Source: Oxalobacteraceae bacterium
GTDB taxonomy: Bacteria > Pseudomonadota > Gammaproteobacteria > Burkholderiales > Burkholderiaceae_D
DNA length: 5,367 nucleotides
Direction of reading: 5' to 3'
NCBI GenBank assembly: GCA_947446335.1
Contig: CANFGA010000255.1
Coordinates: forward strand, 1-5,367
Made by a program: the position numbers and the translations under genes. Under the pieces are notes generated by a model. The model worked only from the letters and a program-made list of their open reading frames with translations, did not search any database and had not been told where the DNA came from. Shown in pieces: positions 4,645-5,367 of this stretch. How positions within the stretch are numbered: position 1 is the first letter of the stretch; each line of letters begins with the position of its first letter.

Positions 4645-5367
4645 GGCAAGCCAGTCACGGGAGTACTCAAGAACACTGCGCGTTGTAGCCAAATGGACAC
4701 GCGATAGCGTTCCTCGCCGTAAATGCGTGCAAGATGCGTCAAGACTTCGACGACCCGCTCCACCCCGATGGCCTGCCCCCACGCCAGCGGTCCGACAGGG
4801 TAATTGACACCCAATTTCATCGCCGCATCGATATCGTGGGGTGACGCGACTCCTTGCTGGACTGCGTCAGCCGCTTCATTGACCAACATCGCCACGGTCC
4901 GCATCACTGCGAGTCCGGGTGCATCGCCTAGAAACGACACTTCCTTCCCAAGCATGCGAAAGAATCCCGTCGCCAGAAAAATGTGTTTGGGCGTGACATT
5001 TTCGCTGGCGCCAATAGCCACACGCCGGCAAGACCGGTAGTCGAAGGCAAGATCAAACACCACGACAGGCTCGCCCAGTGCGATCGAACGCTCAGTGGCG
5101 CTTCGTCCATCCGTGAGCACCATCGCCAAGCCATCCACACGGATAATGCCGGTCGCGCCATCGAGTCGATCCACTATTTTCCCCGTGGTCTCCTCAACGA
5201 GCGTCACCAGGAGCTGCGCAGGACCGAGCGCACTCTCAACCTGCAGGGTGGCTGGCGTCAGAAATTCGCTCAGTTGCTGCGCAACTGGAACCGCCTGATC
5301 TGCCCCATACAGGTAAAAGCCGCGTCCGCTCTTGCGGCCTAGCCAACCTGCATCGACGAGGTCTTTC
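4641..5367 (-). CDS. paaH: 3-hydroxyacyl-CoA dehydrogenase, PaaH type, C-terminal part (5' end beyond the window)
   Basis: The frame is open to the right edge, giving 241 residues plus TGA. The visible part starts with DLVDAGWLGRKSGRGFY, the usual end of the first 3HCDH C-terminal domain. A linker and a cofactor-less Rossmann-like stretch follow (about 25-120). A second 3HCDH domain comes next: DAPGLAVMR (148-156), NEAADA (163-168) and LGVNYPVGPLAW (185-196). Two C-terminal domains in one chain of about 500 residues is the architecture of PaaH-type enzymes, which oxidise 3-hydroxyacyl-CoA (3-hydroxyadipyl-CoA in phenylacetate breakdown) with NAD+. The NAD-binding domain and catalytic His lie outside the window. 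A GTG at 5207 could be mistaken for the start, but the protein clearly continues upstream of it. The final residues (RYRVSIWLQR onward) lack the proline I expect in a RYRxSP-type ending. It is first of the three operon genes visible. Similar enzymes also occur in other dicarboxyl-CoA routes, so the symbol marks the type. Confidence 0.9.
   Translation of the reverse strand, partial: KDLVDAGWLGRKSGRGFYLYGADQAVPVAQQLSEFLTPATLQVESALGPAQLLVTLVEETTGKIVDRLDGATGIIRVDGLAMVLTDGRSATERSIALGEPVVVFDLAFDYRSCRRVAIGASENVTPKHIFLATGFFRMLGKEVSFLGDAPGLAVMRTVAMLVNEAADAVQQGVASPHDIDAAMKLGVNYPVGPLAWGQAIGVERVVEVLTHLARIYGEERYRVSIWLQRAVFLSTPVTGLP

Noticed and set aside
4645..4782. Upstream extension of the enoyl-CoA hydratase to a 306-residue form
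   Set aside because: The first 46 residues are an out-of-frame reading of the dehydrogenase gene, and crotonases begin where the ATG at 4644 starts. The ATGA overlap is the natural start.

Overview
The window suggests a proteobacterium, most likely a beta-proteobacterium of the Burkholderiales type. This is an inference from moderate-to-high GC, codon use and the style of the acyl-CoA catabolic operon; no rRNA or tRNA is present to confirm it. There are two very different halves: a patchwork of accessory DNA (about 1-2826) and a compact minus-strand metabolic operon (2827 to the right edge).

Accessory half, left to right. The window opens inside the 3' end of an IS3-family transposase (plus strand, stop at 138-140). 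Two small perfect hairpins (245-265 and 293-309) lie around the end of a minus-strand gene for an unrecognised protein of about 424 residues (288-1562). That protein has an N-terminal helical segment resembling the glyoxalase-related-protein type, followed by an alpha/beta region of unknown function. Diverging from it on the plus strand is a 70-residue microprotein (1858-2070) with one membrane segment and a tail of 20 glycines encoded by nine exact GGTGGC units. A perfect 11-bp inverted repeat lies inside its coding sequence. From 2071 to 2826 there is no intact gene. One plus-strand reading frame holds three stop-separated fragments, of which the middle one (2240-2446) looks like the C-terminal end of a type I restriction HsdR subunit. 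This half is best read as remnants left by insertion and deletion.

Metabolic half, in transcription order on the minus strand: the C-terminal part of a PaaH-type two-domain 3-hydroxyacyl-CoA dehydrogenase (enters at the right edge, ends 4641), an enoyl-CoA hydratase (4644-3862) that overlaps it by ATGA, and a D-2-hydroxyacid dehydrogenase (3804-2827) 57 bases further on with a strong ribosome binding site. The first two carry out successive hydration and oxidation steps of a beta-oxidation-like pathway, as in phenylacetate or dicarboxylate breakdown. The third is an uncommon partner and suggests a 2-hydroxy or 2-keto acid intermediate or product.

No complete defence system, CRISPR array, RNA gene or complete mobile element is visible. 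The most unusual items are the glycine-tailed microprotein locus with its internal palindrome and the unrecognised divergent 424-residue protein.
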